The position numbers and the translations under genes are program-made. The notes beneath the pieces were generated by a model, which was not told where the DNA came from, did not search any database, and saw nothing but the letters and a program-made list of their open reading frames with translations. This document shows positions 20,380 to 30,101 of a stretch of DNA of 64,000 bases, one piece after another (the first letter of the stretch is position 1; every line of letters starts with the position of its first letter). The stretch comes from Paramoeba atlantica (lineage: Eukaryota > Discosea): NCBI GenBank assembly GCA_977017575.1, contig CDRNVI010000029.1:124001-188000 (forward strand), in the 5' to 3' direction.

Positions 20380-20739
20380 AGGCCCATTGCTTGCGCCCTC
20401 TCGTACAACAAGAGAAGGGTTACCAAGGCAAGCTGGGAGAGGTCGAAAGACCCGGTCCGGAACGCGCGAATGGTTCGGGGAAAGTCTGCCCCTCCTAGCC
20501 GAGGGAGACCTTACCCTCCCTGGAAAGCTGGTAAGATTGGTAAGGGGAAGTGGGTAAGATGGGAAAGCATGTATTTGCTAGTTATATATTTTGCTCGTTT
20601 TTAAAATGGGGGGAAGTGAGGGAAAGAAGTTGAGCAAGTAGGAAAGTAAGTGAGAAAGTCATACCGTACATACATATATAAAGTTAGAACTCGTACTCTT
20701 CCCCCCCTATTATCTGCAAAAAAAAAAAAAAAAAAAAAA

Positions 20740-20771
20740 AACGATAAAGATACAGTTTCTGTACCTTGTTG
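20740..20771 (+). other. Spliced-leader exon remnant 3
   Basis: AACGATAAAGATACAG then TTTCTGTACCTTGTTG, starting within the A run of copy 1. It is followed by AATTATTTTCC...TTTTCTCCAG, a strong polypyrimidine tract with AG, and then the ATG at 20,818. Confidence 0.78.
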
Positions 20772-20817
20772 AATTATTTTCCTTATTTCACTTTTCTCCA
20801 GGTACGCGGTTCCTTCT

Positions 20818-23800
20818 ATGACCAGCCAGAAAAACCTGGGTCTCGCGTTGTCACACGACGAACGTTTCGATGAAGAAGCGCTACCCATGGAAGATGACTC
20901 CTTTGCCCAGGAAGAGAAATCTCATAACGCTGGAGACTGGGACCAATTCGCCGGGAACGCGCACTTGATTTCTGGCAGAAGCACGTATAATGAACTCCTT
21001 TACACCACCCCTATTCCCGAGAATGTGCCCGAATACTGGACAAGACGAGCTATCATGATAGACGGAGAGAAACCCACGCCAGACACGGGGAAGGTAACAG
21101 ACAATGAGGAGACAAATCACTCCCTCGTCATACGAACAAACATGACACAGCCTCAAGCGAATCCTGACACCAACGCTTCACCTGCAACCAAGACTCCGAA
21201 ACGCAAAACACCGAATTCCACTCCACAATACACCATACAACGTGAATGCCCAGCGGCAGGTTGCACCTGGAAGACTCCCCCACACGGAGGGCAATGGCAA
21301 GCGTTCTACAATCATGTAGCTCACCGACATGGTAAAAATATTTCGACTGATTGGTGGGAAAAGGAAGGTAGATTCCTTTGCAAGGATTGCATCCGACATT
21401 ACGACAAAAGCAAACAGATCTCTCACCTTAAGCACTGTAAAGGACGAAACCAACCCGTTCGATCACTAACGCCGCCCATGCCGACGTCTTTTTCGGAGAA
21501 AATAAATGAAGAGCATCCAGCTGATCCACTTCCACTTCTTAGCTCGGTTTGTTCACTTCCTTTAAGCACCTGTAAGGACGTCCCCCATTGCTGCAGATTC
21601 TTGTGGGCCAGAATTTTGAGTGAAGCATTAACATCCGCTGTCAAAGAAAACACAGTGCAGGCCTGGACCCTCCTCGCGATGCTTCCGAAGTGCGTTCTCC
21701 CGGCCCCTTACCGTGGCGGTCGTAAAGGGCACACATCGTACTCCACATACGTGGAAAAACGCATGGAGCTCTGGCTCGGTGGAGACTACCTTCTCCTCTG
21801 GGACCAAGCCCTGAAGGATGGCGAGAGAAAACGCTCGAAGTCCAGTAACCCAGAAAGTGACGAAGATAGAGCGGCAATAAGAGCAGAGCTCTTGGTGCGT
21901 CAGGGGGAATTCTCTAGAGGAATGGCCGCCCTATCTGCAGCTCCCATGGCCCCGGACAACGAGGAGACCCTTGCCAAGCTGTTGGAAAAACACCCAGAGC
22001 CCCACGAAAATCCCCTCGAGGAAGATCTACCGCCGATTAAGGGTGCCCCTCTACAGTTGCAAGAAGCAGAGGTCAGGAATGCGGTTCAAAGCTTTCACAG
22101 GGGGTCTTCCGCCGGTACAATGGGCCTCCGTCCTGAGCATCTCCAGTCGGCTATTTTGGAACACGAGGACAAAAACGTAAGTCCTCTCTCAGCTCTCACA
22201 CGCCTCGTGAACCACTTACTCGAGGGAAAGGCGCCGCCTGAAGTTCAGCAGTCCTATGCAGGAGCTAGACTTTGTGCTCTGGAGAAAGGCGAAGACGACG
22301 TACGTCCCATTGCGGCGGGCGAAACCCTAAGGCGCCTAGTAAGCAAGGCAGCATGCCTCGCCGTAAAGGAGAAGGCGGGAACGTTATTCCGTGGACGCCA
22401 ATACGGTGTTGCCGCATCTGCGGGGTCCGAACGAGTGATTCATCTCTGTCGGAAAACTATGCTCAACAACATGGGGAGCGACAAGCTGGTTTTCTGCAAG
22501 GTTGATCTGCGAAACGCTTTTAACAACGTCAGCAGACCCGTCTTCGCTCTTCTCACGCGCCTACATTTTCCGGAACTTTCGCCCTGGGTAGAATGGTGCT
22601 ACTCAAGTCCGAGTTGCCTCACGTATGGAAACAATTTCATCCCTTCAGCCGAAGGCGTGCAACAAGGTGATCCTTTAGGCCCACTTTTATTCTCTCTAGT
22701 GCTTTCTGAGGTGACGGAAGAGATAGCATCCCGATCAAACCTTGACTCGCAACTGTGGTACCTCGACGATGGGGTTCTTATGGGAGAGGCTGTGGAGGTC
22801 AGAAAGGCGGTGGACGTTTTTTCGGAAGTTGGCCCCCGGTGCGGACTTTTCTTGAATCCTGCGAAAAGTGAAATCATAACGCCACCTGCCTCGGCTCATC
22901 TCACAACGCTTTTTCCCGAGATCCCAAAGGCGAAAATCCGGCACGACGGGAACTTCGATATCCTTGGGAGCCCGATCGGGTCGGACGAGCACTGCGCGGA
23001 GTTCCTGATGCAGCACGCCATCGACCCAGCACGTGAGACCCTAGCCGCCATAGGTTTAATAGGAGACCCCCAAGTGGCCAGTGCTCTAATCCGTCAATGC
23101 ACGGGGTTCTGTCAGATGGTATACGCCCTCCGAACTACACCCCCACAGGCCCTTACCCATCTTTGCTTTTTACTAGACGACTCTGTCATGACGGCTGTAG
23201 AGCGGGCACTTTTTCCCCTGGACCCCCCCGCACGTGATCAAATACTACGCAGGAAGCGCCACGGAGGCTTCGGTCTCAGATCGTCGACACTGCACGCAAC
23301 GGCGGCATACGTTTCATCTGTCGCTCATGCCGCCGACATGGACGACTGGGACCCCTTGGAAGCTCAAGGATTTACTACCTCCGTGCAAGACGTAAACGAT
23401 AAAGCAGGCGCAGCGCTTGTGGACCCATGCACAGGACGCACTCCCAAACAAAACAATCCTCGCACAGATTCTGATCTACGTCATAGCTTGTCCTCGCAAA
23501 CAAAACGCCCTCGGCGGACGCAGAATAAAAAGGGATCAGAGAAGACGGCCGAACCGGAGATGATTATCCCTAGACAGCAACAGCTCAGCCAAGTCATTTC
23601 CCAGCAAGAATTTAACACTGCATACGAGAAGGCTGACCCCCGCACACGTGCAAGATGGATATCAGAGTCCGGAAAAGGTGCCGGGAGCTGGGCTTTCGTG
23701 ACTCCTTCGCGGACCAAGGGATACGCTTTCACTCCCACAGAGTTCCGTACCTTATCCCGCTGGTGGTTGGGCATGGATGTCTATCCAGAGGATCGACCTT

Positions 23801-24420
23801 GTCCAGCAAAAGGATGTGACTTACCACTCCTAAAAAATGGGGAACACGCTCTGATGTGTAAGAACGGGCACGGCCTCATCACCCGCCACAATGCGGTCTG
23901 CCAACAGTTCACCTCCTTCTGCAGCAAGGCCAATATGGCTCCGCAAAGGGAAAAAAGTCTCGGAAATCGGGGACCTGGAGGAGGACTCACCAGACCAGGC
24001 GATGTTTTTCTTCCCAACTATGAACTGGGAGGTGGCATGGTTCTAGACTTCGCAGTCACCCACGCACAGCAATTGAAGTATTTGGACTCAGTCCGTAATG
24101 CTAGCTGGGTGGCTGCGGGGTCTTTTGCTGAACACTTCTCTGAAACGAAAGGGAAGCAGCGCCAAGAAGCGGAAGCAGCTCAGTTACTGTTCACAGCGAT
24201 GATTGTTGAGTCCTTCGGCTCATGGAGCAGAAGTGCCTTGACGGTCCTGTGGAAGGTGGGAGCGTTACGTGCCAACGCGTCGAACGGTCTTTTAACAGAC
24301 ACTCAGGCACGAAACATCCTTTTGAAAGAGCTTAATGTCACGTTGATGCGTTCCCAGGCTCGGATGATGGTCTCCAGGATAGTTGTCAGTGACCCTAACG
24401 CCCCCCTTGAAGGCGCTTAG
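20818..24420 (+). CDS. LINE-C copy 2 ORF: zinc finger, RT, zinc knuckle, RLE
   Basis: 1,200 residues, intact, from the ATG 17 bases after the acceptor-like CTCCAG. Same order as copy 1: GDWDQFAGNAHLI N-terminal block, finger CPAAGC...FYNHVAHRH (residues ~144-171), CKDCIRHYD, RT with DVRPIAAGET (about residue 497), VDLRNAFNNVSR, GVQQGDPLGPLLFSL and WYLDDG (648-651). Then come the knuckle CPAKGC...HALMCKNG...RHNA (995-1,024) and the RLE TRPGDVFLP...VLDFAVTHAQQLK (about 1,058-1,090). It ends with the conserved LNVTLMRSQARMM tail. Differences from copy 1 are spread over the protein, strongest in the linker regions. Expected to be self-mobilising. Confidence 0.9.
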   Translation: MTSQKNLGLALSHDERFDEEALPMEDDSFAQEEKSHNAGDWDQFAGNAHLISGRSTYNELLYTTPIPENVPEYWTRRAIMIDGEKPTPDTGKVTDNEETNHSLVIRTNMTQPQANPDTNASPATKTPKRKTPNSTPQYTIQRECPAAGCTWKTPPHGGQWQAFYNHVAHRHGKNISTDWWEKEGRFLCKDCIRHYDKSKQISHLKHCKGRNQPVRSLTPPMPTSFSEKINEEHPADPLPLLSSVCSLPLSTCKDVPHCCRFLWARILSEALTSAVKENTVQAWTLLAMLPKCVLPAPYRGGRKGHTSYSTYVEKRMELWLGGDYLLLWDQALKDGERKRSKSSNPESDEDRAAIRAELLVRQGEFSRGMAALSAAPMAPDNEETLAKLLEKHPEPHENPLEEDLPPIKGAPLQLQEAEVRNAVQSFHRGSSAGTMGLRPEHLQSAILEHEDKNVSPLSALTRLVNHLLEGKAPPEVQQSYAGARLCALEKGEDDVRPIAAGETLRRLVSKAACLAVKEKAGTLFRGRQYGVAASAGSERVIHLCRKTMLNNMGSDKLVFCKVDLRNAFNNVSRPVFALLTRLHFPELSPWVEWCYSSPSCLTYGNNFIPSAEGVQQGDPLGPLLFSLVLSEVTEEIASRSNLDSQLWYLDDGVLMGEAVEVRKAVDVFSEVGPRCGLFLNPAKSEIITPPASAHLTTLFPEIPKAKIRHDGNFDILGSPIGSDEHCAEFLMQHAIDPARETLAAIGLIGDPQVASALIRQCTGFCQMVYALRTTPPQALTHLCFLLDDSVMTAVERALFPLDPPARDQILRRKRHGGFGLRSSTLHATAAYVSSVAHAADMDDWDPLEAQGFTTSVQDVNDKAGAALVDPCTGRTPKQNNPRTDSDLRHSLSSQTKRPRRTQNKKGSEKTAEPEMIIPRQQQLSQVISQQEFNTAYEKADPRTRARWISESGKGAGSWAFVTPSRTKGYAFTPTEFRTLSRWWLGMDVYPEDRPCPAKGCDLPLLKNGEHALMCKNGHGLITRHNAVCQQFTSFCSKANMAPQREKSLGNRGPGGGLTRPGDVFLPNYELGGGMVLDFAVTHAQQLKYLDSVRNASWVAAGSFAEHFSETKGKQRQEAEAAQLLFTAMIVESFGSWSRSALTVLWKVGALRANASNGLLTDTQARNILLKELNVTLMRSQARMMVSRIVVSDPNAPLEGA

Positions 24421-24466
24421 GGGCATGGTGAAGACGCCATGCGCAGGGCCACATACCTCTGGCCCG

Positions 24467-24604
24467 GATGCTGGTCGAGTCGACAGAGTCTATGCTCACG
24501 CCTAGTCCGTCAGGGCTAGGTACCCCAAGTGAGGTAGTACACGGGTAGTGAATCTCCTCCCCGTCGGCCAGCATCCTGTTTCGCGACCGTGTCGCTGTCG
24601 ACAC
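24467..24604 (+). ncRNA. LINE-C 3'-UTR RNA structure (copy 2)
   Basis: GATGCTGGTCG (24,467-24,477) pairs with CGGCCAGCATC (24,565-24,575). Hairpin 1 CCTAGTCC-GTCA-GGGCTAGG (24,501-24,520). Hairpin 2 GTGTCG-CTGT-CGACAC (24,589-24,604). Confidence 0.72.
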
Positions 24605-24937
24605 AGGCCCGCGCCTGCGCCCTCCCGTATAACAAGGGAAGGGTCCACAAGTCAGGCCGTGGAGAGGTCGAAAGACCCGGTCCAGAACGCGCGGATGGAT
24701 TGGGCGTGGATTGCTTCCTTTTTTATTATTATTGTTATCAGAATCATAAATAACTTAAGGCAGGTTGAATTACTAGTTTTGGGCTACAACATGTGAAATT
24801 GCTAATTTGATTGCTTGTTTACAAATCATATACCCCCCCCAATGGACCTTCATGGTTCATGTATTGGGTAATATAGAGGCAATGCCGCGTTTCATACTTC
24901 TCCCCCCTTATTAATCGCAAAAAAAAAAAAAAAAAAA

Positions 24938-25008
24938 CTTTTTGTTAAGACCATCTTTTTGTTAAGACCATCTTTTTGTTAAGACCATCTTTTTGTTAAG
25001 ACCATCTT

Positions 25009-25012
<4 letters not shown>
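24938..25012 (+). repeat. Tandem 17-bp repeat CTTTTTGTTAAGACCAT
   Basis: Four complete units plus a partial fifth, between the A run of LINE-C copy 2 and a second long A run (25,013-25,043). It could be a 3' microsatellite tail added by a retrotransposon. Confidence 0.8.
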
Positions 25013-25043
<31 letters not shown>

Positions 25044-25046
<3 letters not shown>

Positions 25047-26186
25047 GTACTGTTCTTGGTTCTCCTCCGTTCAGCATCACAACTCACTTTTCAATCAGCG
25101 AGCTCACCATCGCCTGATTCACCGCTTTTGTCTTCAGCGCTTCCACCGGACGAACACACAACGCCCGTGCCAAAGGTGCCACCAATACTAGACCATGAAC
25201 AAACGCCGACCCCACCACCGCCGTCCCAAGCGCCCGCCGAACCAACAGAGCCAACGGACACGCCAACAGCATCGACAGCTGAGCAACAGATTTCTTTGGA
25301 AAAGAAAACTCATGGAGAGTTGGATAAAACAGGGAAATGGATGATACGAATCAAAAGGTCATGCGCTGTAGCTACCAACGTGATTAAAACTGCGTCACAC
25401 TCCTTCTCCGGTACAGTGTTTTCCTCGGCGCCTGATGCGCAACACAGCTCATTAAAAGAAGCACAACCCGAAGCGATGGAAGAAAACTCTTCAACACCGA
25501 TCGTCCACCGGGTAAACAACCCATATAGAGTTCCGATATTCGACAGCGAGTTTGAAAATCCCGATTTTCCCCCCCCGATACAAAACCAAGAGAGCTCATT
25601 GTCCCAAAATAATTCTGGACAACCCAATGCAGACCGAGCTGATGCAACACGCGCTACACATTCTCTTCCATCCCCGATGCCCATCGACAGCGCGCCTTCG
25701 CCACACTCTCTTCCATCCCCGTTGCCCATCGATAATGAATTTCAGGACTGTCCATCGATAATGAATTTCAAGACTGCCAATCACCAATCAAGACTGCCCA
25801 TCGATAATGAATTTCAAGACTGCCAATCACCAACTCATGAAGCAGCCAATTTTGAGGACGCAATGCTATCCATCAATCCAGCTGTGCACTTTCCCATCCC
25901 CCCCGACCAGGTTTCTGCAGAGTCACAAGGGGCAAAACCTGGAGACAGATTTACAATCGCGTGGAGCTTTGATTGCACACCAATCTTGAATGTCTCACGC
26001 GGAATAGTACGCAGCGTCCAACGACGAGCACGCCAACGAAAACTCGCAATTGAATACGAAGGAATACACGGACATCAGGCTGGCCAAACGTTTACAGGTC
26101 ACATCCCTCCGCACGCTAACGTAACGAGAAGCTCAGCGAAAGAACGCCTCGGTAGCACCGCGCATAGTCCAATCTTCTCCTATTAG
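25044..26186 (+). pseudogene. LINE-B N-terminal region (first subfamily), ends by stop
   Basis: Open frame with low-complexity Pro/Ser/Thr-rich sequence (DHEQTPTPPPPSQAPAEP), a short tandem repeat encoding PIDNEFQDC, and the small conserved block GDRFTIAWSFD...HQAGQTFTGHIPPHANV (25,940-26,120). It stops at 26,186, shortly after the subfamily switch. Identical in sequence to the N-terminal half of the intact LINE-B at 36,354. The frame also reads back through the A run to 24,993, which is not meaningful. Confidence 0.75.
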
Positions 26187-26420
26187 CAAAACTCCGTATC
26201 AAGTAAATGGATGGAGTTCCATTATCACGAAATCGTGATACATCCCTCCGCACATCCATCCTCCGATACACATCCTCCGATACACATCCCTCCGCACGCT
26301 AACGTAAAACGAGAAGCTCAGCGAAAGAACGCCTCGGTAGCACCGCGCATAGTCCAATCTTCTCCTATTAGCAAAACTCCGTATCAAGTAAATGGATGGA
26401 GTTCCATTATCACAAAATCG
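26101..26420 (+). repeat. Direct duplication of ~130 bp at the LINE-B chimera point
   Basis: The segment from ACATCCCTCCGCACGCTAAC to GGAGTTCCATTATCAC appears at 26,101-26,227 and again at 26,285-26,413, differing by a few bases. Between them lie short CATCCTCCGATACA repeats. Confidence 0.8.
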
Positions 26421-29400
26421 TGCGGCATGGCAGCGAAAACGTGCGGCGCAGCTGTCTCAACTTTGACATCGATTGCAAGCAGTCAGCAAAGCATTCAGCT
26501 GCCCCAACTTCCTAATCGCAGCCACAGTCCATCACCAGTGAAACTGCTAAACGAGGATGATTCAACTCGGATAAGGATCCAGAACGTGACAGCGGAAACG
26601 ACAAATGGAACTGCGGTTACATGCCATAAATCACATCACGGGAATTCTCAAGTGAACACGAATACCCCGCCGACGGTAGCAAATGACGCCAATGAAACCA
26701 ACATCGAGATGCATCCAGATCCCAAAGACCCTCGATTTGAAGGATACAGATGGATCGGTAATGGTTACGTGCACGACGTTCACAATTTTGATGTTTTTTC
26801 TGAAGAGCCGTCTTCCCCGTCAGATGAGCCACGTCAGTTTTTTGAGTGCAACACTCCCGAAACTCCCATGAAAAAAACGAACCAACGTGATCAGCTTCTC
26901 TCTCAGTTGGGGTCTCCATCAAGTCCCAAAATCGATGCGGAATTACCCGAGCGGGAGCCAAATGCAACGAAGTCACAGAACGAGAAAAATTCAGCGATCA
27001 TGTTTATCGGAATCGACCCAAGCACAGAGGAGAATAAATCCTTTGACCTGATGAAGAATGTAACGCCCGAGTCACAATTTCCGGCCTCGCCGGATGAGAT
27101 TTGGACGCATTCGAAGCAAATCAAACCGGGCGCAATGTGTACAGTGGCCTGGACATTTAACAAACAAGGTGCGCTTAACATCTCAATAGGCAAAGTCACT
27201 CGAACACATAGTAAGCGTGGAGGATTTGGTAAGTTATCTATCTCGTATCGGGGCGTTGTTGGTCACAAAGTTGGGGAACAATTCTCCGGGGTTTTACCTC
27301 CACAAGAGGACGTACGGATCTATAAACTAGCGTGGCATCAAGCGCCGCCAGCGATCGATACTACTGTGCAAAGGGATGCGTTTCTGGAGAATCATCAGAT
27401 GAACTTTCCAGAAAAAGCCAAAGATGATTCATCAGTGGATTTGTTACCAATACCCACGCTGCGTTCAATAAGCCCTGACCTCGCTCCGTGTGTTGTCGTG
27501 GTGCTGAGGAACATCGTCCAGGAGTATATAAAGTCCGATCACACGCAAAGAACAAAAATATGGCACCGCTTGCTATCAGCCATTAAGTTATCCCTAGCGA
27601 CTGTTCGAGAAAACAGTGGAAAAAGGCGAAGACGGCGCCCGTTACGGGAGCCCGATGACGGTGAACGAAAAGAGGAGACACTGAGCGATACACGAGCCAT
27701 CAAACGAGCGACAAGGCTAGTATTGGATGGATGTACTTCCAAGGCGGCCAAGGTCTTGGATCAGACCTTTACACCAAAGCAACTAACGGATGAAGAGACC
27801 CTTGACAAGCTTGCCGCCTTACATCCGCAAAGACAATACGAAGTTTCTTTGCCGGAGGATGCGCCGATAATTAGCGGGATAATGACGGAGGAGCTACGGA
27901 AAGCTGGGAAGCGACTCGCAAAAGGCGTAAACCCTGGCCCAACTGGAATGACAGACGGGATTGTGCAACTCATGCTCGATGATGAGATTTCATGCACTAA
28001 TCTTGCCCATATGATATCGGATCTAATCAACGGATTCGTGGATCACAGCGTTTTGTTTCGATTAAACCGAGCACGGCTCGTAGCCATTCCTAAATCCAAC
28101 GGAGGAGTCAGACCAGTGGCAATGGGCGAGATATCTATGAAGCTTGCCGGCGTTATATTGCTCCAGCGCTACGAACACACTTTGGGCCCTCTTTTTGCAC
28201 CACTGCAACACGGCGTTTCGTCAAAGGCAGGATGCGAAAAAATCGTTCATAGACTGCATGAGCGTTTTAAGTCTGGACACGTCATTCTTTCCATTGACGC
28301 CAAAAACGCCTTCAACTCCCCGAATAGGGCGGATATCGCCAAACACGTATTTGCTTTTGGTACACTACGCCCGTTTCAACGGATCTTTCACGCTGAATAC
28401 GGCCAACCATCAGAGCTACTGTATTACGGATCCGATGGAACGCTATTCGGAGTCATTCCCAGCACATGTGGTTTGCGGCAAGGTTCCCCGCTGGCATCTC
28501 TATACTACTGCGCCTTCCTGCAGCCACTATTGGAGATTCTGAAACAAGAGTTTCCCGACATCGAAATATATGCGTTTATTGATGACGTGAACATGGCTTC
28601 GAAAAACTCACAATCATTGGCCAAAGCATTTGTAAGGCTCCAAGAAATGGTGAATGCTCACAACATTGAACTTGCTCCTGGAAAATGCGTGTGGTTCGGT
28701 GGACAGGAAAAAATCCCGATTCCAGAACAGCTTGCAAATGAAGGGGTCAAGGCTGCGTACGATTCTATAAAGATCCTTGGGGCACACCTTGGAGAAGATG
28801 AATCTGTAAAGTCGGGTTTGTTTCAGCAGCTTGTCAGGAATACCGAAGCCTTTCGCCGATTAAAACTTATGGGCGCCAACAATGTCTCACTTTTGCTACT
28901 TTCCAAAAGCATGAATGTGAGGCATCAATACGCCATAAGAGTGCACGAGCCAACGTTAACCGACGCGGTCTCTCTCAGTTTCGACAACAACGTCGAAAAA
29001 GTGCTGCACCAGTGGTTGGGAGAAATGACCAAAGAGCAAATCGAATTGGCTCGGCTGCCGCTAAAGAAAGGAGGCCTCGGTCTGACATCATGTCATAGTA
29101 TTCGTGCGGCGTCATACGAAACTTCTCGTTACCTAGCTCTAGAGCGCAAAAACTCAATTTCTGCTCGGGCGGGCAATGCGAGTAACGTATCCGCTATCAT
29201 GGATAATGGAATGAGTCAAACAGCAGTGGTCGCCCCAATCGATGAAGTAACAACAGCCGCGCAATTGCACCAGAAAGCATACGAGGCTTTAAAGGATCAC
29301 GATCCCAAGCTAGCCACAATATTAAATGCCACCACACGGAAAGGAAGCTATGACTGGTTACAGTCTAATGCTAAATTTGTACCCACGCGTGCATTTCAGA

Positions 29401-30101
29401 TTGCAATCATGACACGCCTTGGGATGCCTCATCCTCGACTCCCGAAATCGCTGCTGTGCCCCGGCTGTCGTATGTTACTCGACAACAAAACAGCTTTGCA
29501 GCACATCCCCGGATGCGTCCAATGTACAGGGCTTAATGCCACAGTGAAGCACAATCGGCTGGTTAAGTATATCTTCGATTTGGCGCAAAAGGCCGGTATA
29601 CAATGTGAGAAAGAACCGCGATCTTTTTCGACTTGGCAATGCGGAATTTGCAAGAATAAAGTGTTTCCAAGCAACAAAATGATTCATGACAAAACATGTG
29701 CCGGACGTCAGCTGTTTCGCTCAGGGCCTGATTTGGTGATATATTGGTCAACCGGGGAAATATTTTATGATCTAACTGTGGTGCACGAGCTATCGAACTC
29801 CAATCAAGCGAAATCTTGTTCCCAGCTTCTTACAGATGCAATCAAGCGGAAACGGGATACATATGTGACATCCGGAAAAATTCCCGACTTCGCATTTCAG
29901 TGCATCCCAGTGCTGTCCTGCGGCTCTCTTCATCAAAATACGAGATCTCTGTTGCATGTCCTATCCGACGCGGCACTCTTAAATCGTCGAGCAACTGAAA
30001 TGGAGTTCAAGCTCCTACTTCAGGAACTGAATGGGACGGAAGTGTACGCCCAGTTTCGGAACCATTTATCCCCGCAAGGCAGCAGCAGGTACAGCGTTTG
30101 A
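26211..30101 (+). CDS. LINE-B ORF (second subfamily): RT and RLE
   Basis: 1,296 residues from an ATG at 26,211. That ATG lies in the duplicated region, so the natural start is uncertain. A variable Ser/Thr-rich N-terminus is followed by the small conserved block KPGAMCTVAWTFN...GKLSISYRGVVGHKVGEQF (27,120-27,330). RT: VAIPKSNGGVRPVAMGE, SIDAKNAFNSPNR (A), GLRQGSPLASLYY (B) and AFIDDVNMAS (C, FIDD at residues 789-792). C-terminus: CPGC...HIPGCVQC...KHNR zinc knuckle, then RSGPDLVIYW...FYDLTVVHE, the RLE core. Uninterrupted, so likely young. The first Tyr of the usual YxDD box is Phe here and in all LINE-B copies, a family trait. Confidence 0.88.
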   Translation: MEFHYHEIVIHPSAHPSSDTHPPIHIPPHANVKREAQRKNASVAPRIVQSSPISKTPYQVNGWSSIITKSCGMAAKTCGAAVSTLTSIASSQQSIQLPQLPNRSHSPSPVKLLNEDDSTRIRIQNVTAETTNGTAVTCHKSHHGNSQVNTNTPPTVANDANETNIEMHPDPKDPRFEGYRWIGNGYVHDVHNFDVFSEEPSSPSDEPRQFFECNTPETPMKKTNQRDQLLSQLGSPSSPKIDAELPEREPNATKSQNEKNSAIMFIGIDPSTEENKSFDLMKNVTPESQFPASPDEIWTHSKQIKPGAMCTVAWTFNKQGALNISIGKVTRTHSKRGGFGKLSISYRGVVGHKVGEQFSGVLPPQEDVRIYKLAWHQAPPAIDTTVQRDAFLENHQMNFPEKAKDDSSVDLLPIPTLRSISPDLAPCVVVVLRNIVQEYIKSDHTQRTKIWHRLLSAIKLSLATVRENSGKRRRRRPLREPDDGERKEETLSDTRAIKRATRLVLDGCTSKAAKVLDQTFTPKQLTDEETLDKLAALHPQRQYEVSLPEDAPIISGIMTEELRKAGKRLAKGVNPGPTGMTDGIVQLMLDDEISCTNLAHMISDLINGFVDHSVLFRLNRARLVAIPKSNGGVRPVAMGEISMKLAGVILLQRYEHTLGPLFAPLQHGVSSKAGCEKIVHRLHERFKSGHVILSIDAKNAFNSPNRADIAKHVFAFGTLRPFQRIFHAEYGQPSELLYYGSDGTLFGVIPSTCGLRQGSPLASLYYCAFLQPLLEILKQEFPDIEIYAFIDDVNMASKNSQSLAKAFVRLQEMVNAHNIELAPGKCVWFGGQEKIPIPEQLANEGVKAAYDSIKILGAHLGEDESVKSGLFQQLVRNTEAFRRLKLMGANNVSLLLLSKSMNVRHQYAIRVHEPTLTDAVSLSFDNNVEKVLHQWLGEMTKEQIELARLPLKKGGLGLTSCHSIRAASYETSRYLALERKNSISARAGNASNVSAIMDNGMSQTAVVAPIDEVTTAAQLHQKAYEALKDHDPKLATILNATTRKGSYDWLQSNAKFVPTRAFQIAIMTRLGMPHPRLPKSLLCPGCRMLLDNKTALQHIPGCVQCTGLNATVKHNRLVKYIFDLAQKAGIQCEKEPRSFSTWQCGICKNKVFPSNKMIHDKTCAGRQLFRSGPDLVIYWSTGEIFYDLTVVHELSNSNQAKSCSQLLTDAIKRKRDTYVTSGKIPDFAFQCIPVLSCGSLHQNTRSLLHVLSDAALLNRRATEMEFKLLLQELNGTEVYAQFRNHLSPQGSSRYSV

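Larger units (their letters stand above)
16237..20739 (+). mobile_element. LINE-C copy 1, apparently complete
   Basis: About 4.5 kb, from CTC plus the SL-like leader (16,241-16,274) to the A run at 20,717-20,739. It has a short 5' leader, one long ORF, the structured 3' UTR and a poly-A tail. It sits head-to-tail between copy X and copy 2 with no unrelated DNA at either junction. Confidence 0.85.
20740..24937 (+). mobile_element. LINE-C copy 2, apparently complete
   Basis: About 4.2 kb, directly joined to the poly-A of copy 1. SL-like leader, ORF, structured 3' UTR, tail and A run ending about 24,937. Its protein is clearly diverged from copy 1, so it is a different subfamily member rather than a tandem duplicate. 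Confidence 0.85.

Noticed and set aside
13028-20771. The leader copies as functional SL RNA genes
   Set aside because: None is followed by a GT splice donor or by a recognisable SL RNA intron and Sm site; each is joined directly to a retrocopy.
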